From: Neobacillus bataviensis LMG 21833
GTDB taxonomy: Bacteria > Bacillota > Bacilli > Bacillales > Cytobacillaceae
Direction of reading: 5' to 3'
Assembly: GCF_000307875.1 (NCBI RefSeq)
Contig: NZ_AJLS01000003.1
Span: forward strand, 17,205-81,204
DNA: 64,000 nt
Below are positions 7,908-16,425 of this stretch, one piece after another. A model generated the notes under the pieces. It did not search any database. It was not told the origin of the DNA and saw nothing but the letters and a program-made list of their open reading frames with translations. Each line of letters begins with the position of its first letter. The stretch's first letter is position 1. A program made the translations under genes and the position numbers.

Positions 7908-8218
7908 GGCTGCTGCACCTCCTTTAACGAACTGATCCGTTCCTCTTCTTTTAAACCGCGGACATTAAAGACATGGACATGATGCCCCGGCTGAATCTCT
8001 TCTGTTGAAATCCCCATGCACTCCCCATATTTAAGGATTTTTGCATCTTTCGCAATAAAGGTAGTGGCAATCTTATGTCCATAAGGGATTTTCTGCATCA
8101 CTTGTATTTTCTCATCGTCCCCTTGAATCGAAAGCCATTCCCCTTCTTTAATTCCCCTAAGCGCTACAGCCACATTATCGTTCTCATTCAATTTAAGCGC
8201 ATTAAATTTTCGGCTCAT
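7904..8218 (-). CDS. UxaA-family small subunit (SAF domain)
   Basis: A 104-residue stand-alone SAF domain equal to the N-terminal domain of altronate dehydratase. Visible motifs are DNVAVAL near 14-20, PYGHKIA at 45-51, LKYGE, and PGHHVHVFNV near the end. In fused enzymes this domain packs against the catalytic part. The start has GAAGGAGTG upstream. Its stop overlaps the start of the 385-residue subunit, and it follows the 377-type paralog by 21 bases. A small-large pairing is expected, as in two-gene UxaA systems. Confidence 0.8.
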   Translation of the reverse strand: MSRKFNALKLNENDNVAVALRGIKEGEWLSIQGDDEKIQVMQKIPYGHKIATTFIAKDAKILKYGECMGISTEEIQPGHHVHVFNVRGLKEEERISSLKEVQQP

Positions 8219-8239
8219 CCTTGTTCACTCCTTCTACGA

Positions 8240-9364
8240 TTAAAATGTCGTTCCCACGTGAGGGATAGAAAACTCACCAAGTTCAAGTTTTTCAAGACTT
8301 GTTTGCTTTCCTGAACAGACATCGATGAGCGAAGCAATCACCGATTCTACTTGGGCAGAAACGGCCTCTTCTGTGACAGAATAGTCGATGAGTTCGTCAA
8401 AAGCCTCATTTGGATTTTGCGGTGTAATCGTCATGCACGGCAAGGCAAGCGATCCTGTCAGCACCCCTCTGCTGCTGACAATCAACACAAGATTGCACCC
8501 GCTGGAAGCCATATTCGATAAAGACTCCACGATATTGCTCGAAACTGTAATCAAGTGCAGCCCCTTCTGTGCCGGGGTTTCACTATAGCCTAGTAAACTA
8601 TTAATTGGATGAATTCCTGTCATCCTTGCTTCCAGGATGGAAAGGGCCTGTTCTTTTTCGGAAAAATCATCCTGTGTAATCGAACCATTGCTGACATTTT
8701 TCCAGCGTTTCCGCTGCAGACCCACGCCAATGCTTTTCAGTCTATTCCTCAAGCCCTCGTTACCAGCACGTTCAGATAATTCCAGCCCGGCTGGCTCTAA
8801 GGTTTGCGAAAGGCCGAACAGGACATAGGCCTTCTCTTCTACTAATCTATCAACAACCCCGCCTATTACAGGAGCCATTCTATTTAAAGACTCTTCATCG
8901 AGATCGACCGGTAAAATACCAATGGTCAGTGCAGAAAGCGGTAGGCGCTCACGTTTTTGATTAGCTGCTTCTCTTGACCATTGTTCCGCTATTTCCACAC
9001 CTTTATTGATCGTGTTTTCTCCACCAGCCAGCTGCTGAATCCCGATGCCCTTCACTGGTTTCGTTTGTGGAATGCTCTCAAGTAATCCACTGACCTGGTT
9101 CGTTTCGCATCCCAATCCTACAAGAAGTGCTGAATACAGATTCGGGTTTGCGGAAACACCTGCAATCATATTTTTGGTTAATTTAAAATCATCCCCAAGC
9201 TGTGCACAGCCATTTCCATGGACAAATGGTACGGTGCCGGGCACCTTTTCCGAAATTTCTCTGGCAACGACACTGGAACATACGACAGAACAAATAACTC
9301 CGATGTGATTTCTGATTCCGGCAGTCCCATCACTTCTTTTGTAACCCTCAAAAGAATACTCCAC
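8240..9364 (-). CDS. UxaA-family paralog with degenerate CGGSD region
   Basis: The product is about 374 residues. The start is put at the GTG at 9364 (MEYSFEGYKRSDGTAGIRN) because AGAGGTG lies six bases upstream; a GTG nine bases earlier overlaps that site. It keeps the family's N-terminal motifs, HGNGC at 49-53 and GLGCE at 83-87, but the CGGSD motif and the MDTPG loop of the C-terminal half are not recognisable. This is the reverse of its neighbour at 6750-7907. It is probably a subunit of the same dehydratase, or a separate divergent lyase. It is in one operon with the SAF gene and the permease. Confidence 0.75.
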   Translation of the reverse strand: MEYSFEGYKRSDGTAGIRNHIGVICSVVCSSVVAREISEKVPGTVPFVHGNGCAQLGDDFKLTKNMIAGVSANPNLYSALLVGLGCETNQVSGLLESIPQTKPVKGIGIQQLAGGENTINKGVEIAEQWSREAANQKRERLPLSALTIGILPVDLDEESLNRMAPVIGGVVDRLVEEKAYVLFGLSQTLEPAGLELSERAGNEGLRNRLKSIGVGLQRKRWKNVSNGSITQDDFSEKEQALSILEARMTGIHPINSLLGYSETPAQKGLHLITVSSNIVESLSNMASSGCNLVLIVSSRGVLTGSLALPCMTITPQNPNEAFDELIDYSVTEEAVSAQVESVIASLIDVCSGKQTSLEKLELGEFSIPHVGTTF

Positions 9365-9387
9365 TATAAACACCTCTTTCTTTAATA

Positions 9388-10515
9388 TTAAATGGTTTCT
9401 TCCACCACGGCACTACTGCCCGATTTTTTCTCGCCTGCATGAAACTCTACTTTTCCATCTATGCCACGTTTCTTTTGATACTTATCGGCCAAAATTACGG
9501 CAAATGGTACCAGCAAGGCGGTAGTAATAGTGGCGATCGAGATTTGTGCGGATGCGACTGCCACAAGACCTTGATACACTTCCGCCTCGGCTGCCGTCAT
9601 GAGTCCTGTTCCGGCTGCGACGGTTGCAGCTGCAGCAATGGCTGCAGGTGTCGCCACGGCATTTCCGGCAGTAGAAGCTTCTGCCCAAGGAGCAATGAAA
9701 CTTTTCTCACGGAAGAGCTTGAAGGAAAGTACCATGGCTCCTCCTGAAAAGACAATGGTCATCAAAGCTAGAATAATGCCTGCACCCACTACCTCAGGAT
9801 TAAAGAAGCTGGCCAGGTTCATCCCGGCACCTAAAGCAAAGGCAAAGAAAGGAATAACTAAAGATTCTCCAGCCGCTAAAAAGGTTCGGATTTCATGATC
9901 TAGATTTCCTAAAATCATCCCAATCAAAATAGGTAATAACACAGCAATAAAAGCAATTAACGGGAAGTTGGCGCCCATCATCCCAAGTGCCATTAGGGTG
10001 AAAAACGGTCCATCATTAAGGGAAAGGATAGCGGTCGCCCCTACATCAGAACGATTTCCGTATTGCCCAGTCAAGGCCGCAAACATGCCCCCATTTCCAT
10101 TTGTCATCGCCGCGATAATGGCCATGGTCGATAAACCAAGGAAGCCATGGACAGGGTCTGATAATAACCCCCAAATCATCCCGACAGCAAAACCAGCCAA
10201 GTATTTGGAAGTCGTTAATAAAATACCTTTTTTCAGGGCCTTCCCGCCAACACGAAAATTCATTTGGCTCCCGGCACAAAACAAGAACAGGGCACACAAG
10301 GTTAAAGCGCCATCCTTAAACAGGGCCTGGGTAAAACCGCCAATTTTCATAAATTCATGGTTTCCATCCGCGTTCGGTGCGACCCCCAAACCTTTAAGGA
10401 ATTCCATAATAAACGGCAGATGAAGCTGATCAATTGTATTTAACAAGGCACCAGCCAATAACGGGATAACCATCAGACCGCCGGGAAATTTATCAATTGC
10501 TTGTTTGATTTTCAT
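9388..10515 (-). CDS. kdgT: 2-keto-3-deoxygluconate:H+ symporter (KdgT family)
   Basis: A 375-residue integral membrane protein with about ten hydrophobic segments and the family start MKIKQAIDKFPGGLMVIPLL, which closely matches KdgT. The loops LTTSKYLAGFAVG and NGNGGMFAAL are typical. It should import a 2-keto-3-deoxy sugar acid or a related sugar acid with protons across the cell membrane. The start has AGGAG ten bases upstream. It sits amid UxaA-type dehydratase genes, so its cargo is likely the substrate or first intermediate of this operon. Confidence 0.88.
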   Translation of the reverse strand: MKIKQAIDKFPGGLMVIPLLAGALLNTIDQLHLPFIMEFLKGLGVAPNADGNHEFMKIGGFTQALFKDGALTLCALFLFCAGSQMNFRVGGKALKKGILLTTSKYLAGFAVGMIWGLLSDPVHGFLGLSTMAIIAAMTNGNGGMFAALTGQYGNRSDVGATAILSLNDGPFFTLMALGMMGANFPLIAFIAVLLPILIGMILGNLDHEIRTFLAAGESLVIPFFAFALGAGMNLASFFNPEVVGAGIILALMTIVFSGGAMVLSFKLFREKSFIAPWAEASTAGNAVATPAAIAAAATVAAGTGLMTAAEAEVYQGLVAVASAQISIATITTALLVPFAVILADKYQKKRGIDGKVEFHAGEKKSGSSAVVEETI

Positions 10516-10671
10516 GTTTCCACTCTCCTAGTGATTTTAATAATGAGGGTAAAACAAAACCTATTTAGACGATCCACCGGTGCAATCGGTTGCTAATATT
10601 TAAAGAAGATTCTGTCAATTCTTAGAAGAGTGCTTTTTCAATTAGGTCTAGCTTACATCAAACCCTAGAAT

Positions 10672-11625
10672 TTACTTAGAGGTTAACAGAGAATGCTCAT
10701 TATACTTAGTAAGATGGTGTTTTTTTACATGATTTGATAAGGTTCCAATGTTTTCAATCGTAATGGAGAGGAAATCTCCATCCTTCAGCCAAACCTTTGG
10801 GTCCCTGCCCATACCTACTCCAGGCGGTGTGCCTGTGGCGATGACATCCCCCGGCTTTAACGTCATGGACTGGGATAAGAAGGAGATAATGGTTGGAATA
10901 CGAAAAATTAACTGATTCGTATTGGACTGCTGCATAATCTCATCATTTAATCGTAAAGAAATGTCCAATTGATGCGGATCCCCTACTTCATCCTTCGTGA
11001 CAATCACCGGACCCATTGGAGCAAATGTATCCGCTGATTTTCCGCGGGACCATTGAGTGTCCGCAAATTGGAGATCCCTTGCACTTACGTCATTCATAAT
11101 CGTATAGCCAAAGATATAGTCTTCCGCCTCCTCTTCAGAAATGCATTTCGCTTCTTTCCCGATGACAATCGTCAATTCCGCCTCAAAATCCACTTGATTA
11201 GAGTTGATTGGCAATTCAATCGCTGCCTTGTCACCAATAATGGCATTGGCATACTTTGAAAAAATAACCGGCGATGATGGCGGCTCCATGTTGGTCTCCT
11301 TGCAATGGTCCATATAATTCAAGCCGACGCAAATAATTTTCTCTGGCTGGGCGATCGGAGCGATGATCTCAACATCCGAAAGGAAGCAGGAAGGAAGATC
11401 CTTCACTTCTTGATCATTTAGATAGCAATCAATTAGCGCTTCAGCATAAGGAAGTGCAGTCTCGTTTTGTTCAATAAACTGCTTCATATCATTTGGAATC
11501 GTAAACTCTTGTGAAATACAATCCTTATACAAATCATGTAAACTACTTAATGATAAGACTTTGTCCTCTTCGATTACCACACCGAGATGCGTACTGGATT
11601 GCGCACGATAAGATATCAATTTCAT
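10672..11625 (-). CDS. Fumarylacetoacetate hydrolase (FAH)-family enzyme
   Basis: This 317-residue FAH-fold protein has the metal triad Glu148, Glu150 (DFEAELTIVIG) and Asp179 (MNDVSARDLQ), and GLNYMDH at 101-107. FAH members include acylpyruvate hydrolases, decarboxylases and 2-keto-3-deoxypentonate dehydratases (archaeal KdaD). Next to a semialdehyde dehydrogenase and UxaA dehydratases, a 2-keto-3-deoxypentonate dehydratase that yields 2-oxoglutarate semialdehyde is the best inference. The ribosome site TAGGAGG is well placed. The gap of 156 bases to kdgT may hold a processing site or weak promoter. Confidence 0.82.
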   Translation of the reverse strand: MKLISYRAQSSTHLGVVIEEDKVLSLSSLHDLYKDCISQEFTIPNDMKQFIEQNETALPYAEALIDCYLNDQEVKDLPSCFLSDVEIIAPIAQPEKIICVGLNYMDHCKETNMEPPSSPVIFSKYANAIIGDKAAIELPINSNQVDFEAELTIVIGKEAKCISEEEAEDYIFGYTIMNDVSARDLQFADTQWSRGKSADTFAPMGPVIVTKDEVGDPHQLDISLRLNDEIMQQSNTNQLIFRIPTIISFLSQSMTLKPGDVIATGTPPGVGMGRDPKVWLKDGDFLSITIENIGTLSNHVKKHHLTKYNEHSLLTSK

Positions 11626-11659
11626 TTCAGTTTCCTCCTATCTTTGCTAAAAATTTTTT

Positions 11660-12610
11660 TTACAAGGTGGCTGACGAAGCACTAATCCTAGGAATCCCCA
11701 ATCCTTCAGCACCCAATTTTGATGTTTTCGCTTCTGGATAATAACGCTCAATCATTTGGACTCCAAGCGCTGCGCGGCGGACACGCTCTTTAACTAGCGA
11801 AATATTTGTACTCTCCCACTGCTTCCCAGAAGGGTAGACATCCGGATGATTGCGGAGCCCGAATTTGATATAAACCGGCGCCAATACCCGAATAATTTCC
11901 GGAATTTCATAATAGCGAAGAAATCCGCCTAAGTTATCCGGAACCTCTACATATAAATCAATTGGAATGTCAATGGCCTGGCGAATCGCTGCCAATTTTG
12001 GCAGGGTCAGCGCGGTTGGAACATTGTACGTGCCAGCCCCCAGGTCTTGCATTAACTTCACAGAAACAGGGTTCGCAGCGCCCATTTGCACAGATACCTT
12101 TACAACGAAGTCCTCTGGCAGCTGGCCGGCCTTTTTCATTTCCTTCGTCAGCAATAAGAGACCTTCATCCGCAATTAACGCACTTCTTAGTCCTAATTTT
12201 GCTCCTCGTTTTAAATCCTCCATGGCATAAACAAGCTGATCGGAACCTTCATGACGCAGGGCAATCGATTTTCCACCTTCCGTTAACGGCTGTGCACTGA
12301 TATCCCATGTGCCGCGCGGGCCGACAAACAAACTGAGTTCCATCCCTCTTTCACTCGTCAACCTGCACATTTCCTGGATTTCTTCGTCTGTTTGCAGCAT
12401 GATCCCGCTGCCTTGTGACACCCGGTGTATCGTTAAGCCGTAGCGGTCGATTTCGTCTAACATTTCTTTTAACGCAACAGGCCCCTCCACACTTGGAAGT
12501 TCAATCCGGTATTGCGCACCGTCCGGAAATGTTTTTGTCGACGTAGGAAGTTCTATATTATCTGTAGGTGGGTAACCAAGCTTTTCTAATAACTCTCTCG
12601 ATTCTTTCAT
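11660..12610 (-). CDS. TIM-barrel-like (U32 peptidase-like) protein of unknown function
   Basis: The 316-residue protein looks like an alpha/beta barrel, with repeated strand-helix units, Gly-Pro-Arg (SLFVGPRGTWD) and GGFLRYYEIPEI loops. It weakly resembles U32-peptidase-like barrels, but the U32 catalytic or Fe-S signatures are not recognisable. It has no signal peptide. It ends 34 bases before the FAH gene start and is in the same operon, so it probably acts on the same sugar-acid substrate, perhaps as an epimerase, lactonase or accessory protein. That role is inferred from position only. Confidence 0.6.
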   Translation of the reverse strand: MKESRELLEKLGYPPTDNIELPTSTKTFPDGAQYRIELPSVEGPVALKEMLDEIDRYGLTIHRVSQGSGIMLQTDEEIQEMCRLTSERGMELSLFVGPRGTWDISAQPLTEGGKSIALRHEGSDQLVYAMEDLKRGAKLGLRSALIADEGLLLLTKEMKKAGQLPEDFVVKVSVQMGAANPVSVKLMQDLGAGTYNVPTALTLPKLAAIRQAIDIPIDLYVEVPDNLGGFLRYYEIPEIIRVLAPVYIKFGLRNHPDVYPSGKQWESTNISLVKERVRRAALGVQMIERYYPEAKTSKLGAEGLGIPRISASSATL

Positions 12611-12640
12611 CTTTTTCTGCCTTCTTCCCTTTGATTTTTT

Positions 12641-12931
12641 TAAAAATAGGCTCTGTTATTATTTATTGTTGATTTTCGTGCAGGTTGAGAATTCTTAGGC
12701 GGAGATTTTCCGGCTAATGTATAAATAGGAAGCTTTAGAAGCAGATATAGGCGGAGATATTCCGATTAACTGCTCTAAATACGACGAAATCCAAAGATTT
12801 GGATGATATAAACGGAAAAACTTCCTTTATTTTCAGGAAAATATGGGTATTTCCCAATTTAAACGGAATTTTACCGTTTATTTTTCAAACACAGTGAAAT
12901 CAACATTCAGTTTTAACAGAGCCTAAAAATA
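12641..12931. mobile_element. MITE copy A (275 bp) with 8-bp target duplication
   Basis: The element spans 12649-12923, begins GGCTCTGTTA and ends TAACAGAGCC. It is flanked by the direct repeat TAAAAATA (12641-12648 and 12924-12931), a clean target duplication. It holds four internal palindromes of the CGGA-N-TCCG type and no open frame. A second copy lies inverted at 31792-32067. It sits between the aldehyde dehydrogenase and TIM-barrel genes of one operon. Confidence 0.88.
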
Positions 12932-12987
12932 AAAGCGCTTACTATTTTAGTCTAGGAGAATACTAGAATAGCAATCTCCCATTCTGA

Positions 12988-14454
12988 TTAGCCTTTAATA
13001 AAAACGGTTTTAATGGCGGTGAAGAATTCCTTTGCCGCTTCCCCTTGTTCTCTTGAACCGGTGCTCGATGCTTTCATGCCCCCAAACGGCGCCTGTAATT
13101 CCACTCCTGCACTCTCGGCATTGATGCGAACAAGGCCGGCATCAATATCATCAATAAATTCAAGCAGTGAACCAATATTCGATGTAAAGATGGAGGCACT
13201 TAATCCATATTTCGTATCATTAGCAATCTCAATGGCGTCTTCTAAATCCTCAGCTTGAAGGAGCGCAATAACCGGGCCGAAAATTTCCTCCTGAGCAATC
13301 GCCATATCAGGTTTTACATGGTCAAAGATGGTTGGCGCGACATAAAATCCTTTATCAAACTCAGCGCCAGTCAATGCCTCTCCACCGTAAAGCAGGGAAG
13401 CTCCCTCTTCTTTTCCTTGCTCAATATACTTTTTCACAGTAGTAAACTGACTTTCACTGGCACATGGCCCCATCCAGATGCCATCCTTTAACCCATCTCC
13501 AACGGTAATCTTTTCCGTCTCTTGCACCAGCTTCTCTTTAAAACGTTCGTACACCGCTTTTTCAACAATGACACGGCTTGATGCTGTACACTTTTGTCCT
13601 GTCGATCGGAAGCCTCCGCTGATTACAGCTTCTACCGCAGCATCTAAATCCGCATCTTTTGTCACGATCACAGGGTTCTTGCCGCCCATTTCCAATTGGA
13701 ATTTAATCCCGCGGGCTGCCGCTGATTTTGCGACCCCTTCTCCAACCGCTTCAGAGCCGGTAAACGTAATGGCATTTAAGAGTGGATGATCAATCAACGC
13801 TTGACCAATGACTGAACCTGAACCTGTGATAAAATTCAAAACCCCTTCAGGAAGCCCCGCTTTTGCAAAGCATTCCACTATTTTTGCCGCCGTTACAGCT
13901 GCCTCCGTTGCCGGCTTGAACACAACAGTATTTCCATAAACAAGAGCCGGGGCCAGTTTCCAAATCGGAATGGCAACAGGGAAATTCCAAGGTGTAATCA
14001 CGCCGACTACGCCTAAAGGTGACCGCTTGGTAAACATGAGTGCATCCTTATCCGACGATGGAATAACATCCCCGTCCTTCCGCATCCCTTCCCCAGCATA
14101 ATAGCGGAGAATCGCCACACCGCGGGCGGTTTCGCCTTTAGCCTCTGGAAGCGTTTTCCCCATCTCGCGCGTCAATGATTCAGCAATGTCATCCAGGTTT
14201 TCTTCCACTAGATTGGCCGCTTTAAATAGCAGCTGACCCCGTGCCGCCTGCCCAAGCTTTTTCCAGGACTTTTTTGCCTTATGTGCCGCTTGTACAGCGT
14301 TTTCCAAGTCTTCAATCGTGGAATTTTGCACGTAACCGACAATTTCTTCTTTATTGGCCGGGTTGATACTTTTGATGGTCTTTTCAGATCCCGACGCTAT
14401 CCATTCATTATTGATAAAGTTTTTATACGTTTTTTCGATAAAAGTCGTTTGCAT
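12988..14454 (-). CDS. 2-oxoglutarate semialdehyde dehydrogenase-like aldehyde dehydrogenase
   Basis: A 488-residue NAD(P)-dependent aldehyde dehydrogenase of full length, with Asn157 (PWNFP), Lys180, general-base Glu255 (LEMGGKN) and nucleophile Cys289 (GQKCTASSR). The overall sequence resembles Bacillus YcbD/GucD, which oxidise 2-oxoglutarate semialdehyde. The start is the ATG at 14454 with AAAGGAGTG upstream; a longer frame overlaps the IclR gene and lacks a site. It is the last oxidative step expected in a nonphosphorylating sugar-acid route. It is about 65% similar by eye to the paralog at 21856-23328. Confidence 0.88.
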   Translation of the reverse strand: MQTTFIEKTYKNFINNEWIASGSEKTIKSINPANKEEIVGYVQNSTIEDLENAVQAAHKAKKSWKKLGQAARGQLLFKAANLVEENLDDIAESLTREMGKTLPEAKGETARGVAILRYYAGEGMRKDGDVIPSSDKDALMFTKRSPLGVVGVITPWNFPVAIPIWKLAPALVYGNTVVFKPATEAAVTAAKIVECFAKAGLPEGVLNFITGSGSVIGQALIDHPLLNAITFTGSEAVGEGVAKSAAARGIKFQLEMGGKNPVIVTKDADLDAAVEAVISGGFRSTGQKCTASSRVIVEKAVYERFKEKLVQETEKITVGDGLKDGIWMGPCASESQFTTVKKYIEQGKEEGASLLYGGEALTGAEFDKGFYVAPTIFDHVKPDMAIAQEEIFGPVIALLQAEDLEDAIEIANDTKYGLSASIFTSNIGSLLEFIDDIDAGLVRINAESAGVELQAPFGGMKASSTGSREQGEAAKEFFTAIKTVFIKG

Positions 14455-14482
14455 AAAAATCTCCACTCCTTTTTTAGAATTT

Positions 14483-15262
14483 CTATTCGATCCTTTGTTT
14501 TTGTTCCCCCGTAAAGCCCGCAAGCTGTGATAAGCGGCTGGCAAGTTGGAGGATTTCTTCCCTTGCAGCGTCTTTTTTCTGTTCCCAACTACTGGTCATC
14601 ATGGTAAAACTAACTCCAGCGATGATTTTATTTTCAAAATTATAAACAGGCGCTGCTACACAGTGAAATCCTAATGAAGCTTCTTGATTCTCAATCGCAT
14701 AGCCATTTCTTTTCGCCTCTTGCACATTTTCATAAAGAGCATCAATGTTGGAAATCGTAAATGGTGTTTTTGACTCCCATTGATCCGGGAAAATTTCCTC
14801 GAGTTCTGTCTTTGAGCAGGGTGTTAATTGAATTTTCCCAATCGCAGAAGCGTAGGCAGGAAACCGCATACCGGGATCGGTAATCAGGCGGACCCTTGAA
14901 TCCCCTTCCATTTTTCCTAAATAAACGACATCCCCTTCGTCTAAAATGCCTAACTGGATATGCTCATTAATTTTGGAAACAGATTGGCTTGCTTCTTTAT
15001 AAAATGACTGCAAAATATTAAACTGCCGGAAATACGATGAGCCTATCGCAGCTAATGCAGGACCTAAGGAATAGGAATCGCCATCCTCCTTGGTTACCCA
15101 CTTTAATGTTTCCAATGTATTTAAAAGGGAAAATAGGGAACTTTTATTAATGTCTGCTCGTTTGGATAATTCAATCAGGCGCAGCTGATTTGGATATTCA
15201 CCAATTAGCTTTAACACTTTATCCGCCCTCTCGATTGCGGGCACCCAATACTTTTCTTTCAT
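14483..15262 (-). CDS. IclR-family transcriptional regulator (KdgR-like)
   Basis: The 259-residue protein has an N-terminal winged helix (residues 1-65: [20 protein letters not shown]) and a C-terminal IclR effector domain with the usual closing motif GFHCVAAPV and a SFTMM strand. It heads the sugar-acid operon, 28 bases before the dehydrogenase gene, so it likely controls its own transcription in response to a sugar-acid intermediate. A perfect 6-bp palindrome around a -10-like box lies 23 bases upstream of its start. Repressor or activator status is not visible. Confidence 0.88.
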   Translation of the reverse strand: MKEKYWVPAIERADKVLKLIGEYPNQLRLIELSKRADINKSSLFSLLNTLETLKWVTKEDGDSYSLGPALAAIGSSYFRQFNILQSFYKEASQSVSKINEHIQLGILDEGDVVYLGKMEGDSRVRLITDPGMRFPAYASAIGKIQLTPCSKTELEEIFPDQWESKTPFTISNIDALYENVQEAKRNGYAIENQEASLGFHCVAAPVYNFENKIIAGVSFTMMTSSWEQKKDAAREEILQLASRLSQLAGFTGEQKQRIE

Positions 15263-15284
15263 TGTGATCGCTCCATTCTCAGGT

Positions 15285-15302
15285 GGTTTAGTATAATAAA
15301 CC
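15285..15302 (-). promoter_or_regulatory. Palindrome at IclR gene promoter (autoregulation candidate)
   Basis: GGTTTA-N6-TAAACC (15285-15290 and 15297-15302) encloses a minus-strand TATACT/TATTAT -10 box directly upstream of the IclR gene. Occupancy would block the promoter. Confidence 0.45.
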
Positions 15303-15376
15303 TAGTTCCATATACCAAACTAACATCAGTTTATCATACTTGTGTAAATTTTCAAATAACTTTTTTGTTTAATTTT

Positions 15377-15400
15377 CGAATGAAGCAGGGGACGGTTCTT
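15377..15400. repeat. REP-like sequence (GAAGCAGGGGACGGTTCTT)
   Basis: One of about seven related sequences in the window that share GAAGCAG and GGGACGGTTCT. This copy lacks the complementary CTGCTTC arm. Confidence 0.6.
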
Positions 15401-15449
15401 ATGCATCATTCCAATCTAAAAATCTCTGATTCTACCAATCTTAAGTGCC

Positions 15450-15498
15450 ACGGGGGACGATCCTGTTCGATGAAACATGAGAATCGTCCATGTCCCGT
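15450..15498. repeat. REP-like hairpin
   Basis: GGACGAT (15455-15461) pairs with ATCGTCC (15483-15489), with ACGGG/CCCGT-like outer pairing. It is a longer relative of the GGGACGGTTCT elements. Confidence 0.55.
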
Positions 15499-15537
15499 CG
15501 TCCCTCCAAATATTTTGAAAATTTTTTAAAAAATATA

Positions 15538-15565
15538 TTGTAAGCGATTTCAGGTTATGTATAAT
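15538..15565 (+). promoter_or_regulatory. YheO promoter overlapped by a consensus cre site
   Basis: TTGTAA (15538-15543), 16-base spacer, TATAAT (15560-15565). TGTAAGCGATTTCA at 15539-15552 agrees at all fixed positions with the CcpA consensus TGWAANCGNTNWCA and covers the -35 and spacer, which predicts glucose repression. Confidence 0.75.
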
Positions 15566-15575
15566 AAAAATAGAA

Positions 15576-15596
15576 GTAATAATAATAAATTATTAC
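15576..15596 (+). promoter_or_regulatory. AT-rich palindrome at YheO gene start site
   Basis: GTAATAAT-AATAA-ATTATTAC is a perfect 8-bp-arm palindrome a few bases after the predicted transcription start. It is a candidate operator for the YheO-like regulator; a similar TAATAATAATAAA is downstream of the dppB promoter. Confidence 0.5.
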
Positions 15597-15638
15597 AATG
15601 AGAAATTATTATTTTTAACGAGGAGGTTTATTTAAAAA

Positions 15639-16367
15639 ATGAGCAATCACATACCTTCGCAATTACAGCCCTACATTCAACTTGTTGAATTTTTAGGATG
15701 TGTACTGGGGAACCAATGCGAAGTTGTTCTACACGATGTGAGAAATATTGAGAATTCTATTGTTGCGATTAAAAATAGCCATATTAGTAACAGAAAAGTT
15801 GGTGGGTCACTAACAGATTTAGCATTAAAAATATTAAAGAATAAATCATATGTCGAAAAGGACTATCTACTCAATTACTCTGGAAAAACGCATGAAGGGA
15901 AGATTGTACGCTCGTCTACCTTCTTCATTAAAGATGACCTTGGGAACGTTGTCGGTCTGCTCTGCTTTAACATGGATCTAAGCAAAATGGTTGAAACTAG
16001 GAATCTTTTGGACAGTTTGATCAATGGTGCATTTGAGGTATCATCCAATGGCTTAGACCTAAATGGACGGACTCCAGGCGATATTGAGAATCCCATTGAA
16101 GATTTTCACACGTCAATCGAAGAACTCACTACGTCGATTATTTTAAAAACCCTTTCAGAAACAACTATTTCTCCTGATAGAATGTCTGCCGATGAAAAAA
16201 TTGAGGTAGTGAAACAATTAAATGAGAAGGGCGTATTTTTGATTAAGGGTGCTGTATCAGAAGTTGCGCTGTATTTGAAAACATCAGAAGCCACAGTCTA
16301 TCGGTATTTAAATAAACTCGATACAAAACAGCAAAATGGCAAGTTTATAAATGAATTGCAACATTGA
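15639..16367 (+). CDS. YheO/DauR-family regulator (PAS-like plus HTH)
   Basis: The 242-residue protein has an N-terminal YheO-like PAS domain (residues 8-125: LVEFLGCVLGNQCEVVLHD through GNVVGLLCFNMDL) and a C-terminal helix-turn-helix near 195-235 (GAVSEVALYLKTSEATVYRYL). In Pseudomonas, DauR of this family represses D-arginine catabolism. GAGGAGG precedes the ATG. It heads a four-gene plus-strand cluster with PatB, RidA and an amino-acid permease, so control of amino-acid (perhaps D- or sulphur-amino-acid) uptake and breakdown is likely. Confidence 0.85.
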   Translation: MSNHIPSQLQPYIQLVEFLGCVLGNQCEVVLHDVRNIENSIVAIKNSHISNRKVGGSLTDLALKILKNKSYVEKDYLLNYSGKTHEGKIVRSSTFFIKDDLGNVVGLLCFNMDLSKMVETRNLLDSLINGAFEVSSNGLDLNGRTPGDIENPIEDFHTSIEELTTSIILKTLSETTISPDRMSADEKIEVVKQLNEKGVFLIKGAVSEVALYLKTSEATVYRYLNKLDTKQQNGKFINELQH

Positions 16368-16425
16368 CCATCTATTGAAAGTTTAATAGTAAGTCGAATA
16401 AGGAAAAATGAAAGGCGGATTTCAC

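Larger units (their letters stand above)
15263..15638. other. Divergent regulatory region between sugar-acid and YheO units
   Basis: Holds the IclR operator candidate (15285-15302), two REP-like sequences (15377-15400 and 15450-15498), a sigma-A promoter with a consensus cre (15538-15565) and a palindromic operator candidate (15576-15596). No gene is seen. Confidence 0.6.

Noticed and set aside
9439..10423. Long plus-strand and alternate frames across the KdgT gene
   Set aside because: Antisense shadows of a GC-richer membrane-protein gene; Cys/Ser/Arg-rich composition and no ribosome sites.
12927..12942. cre-like TAAAAGCGCTTACT downstream of the aldehyde dehydrogenase gene
   Set aside because: Two mismatches to the consensus, and it is cut off from the next gene by the MITE.
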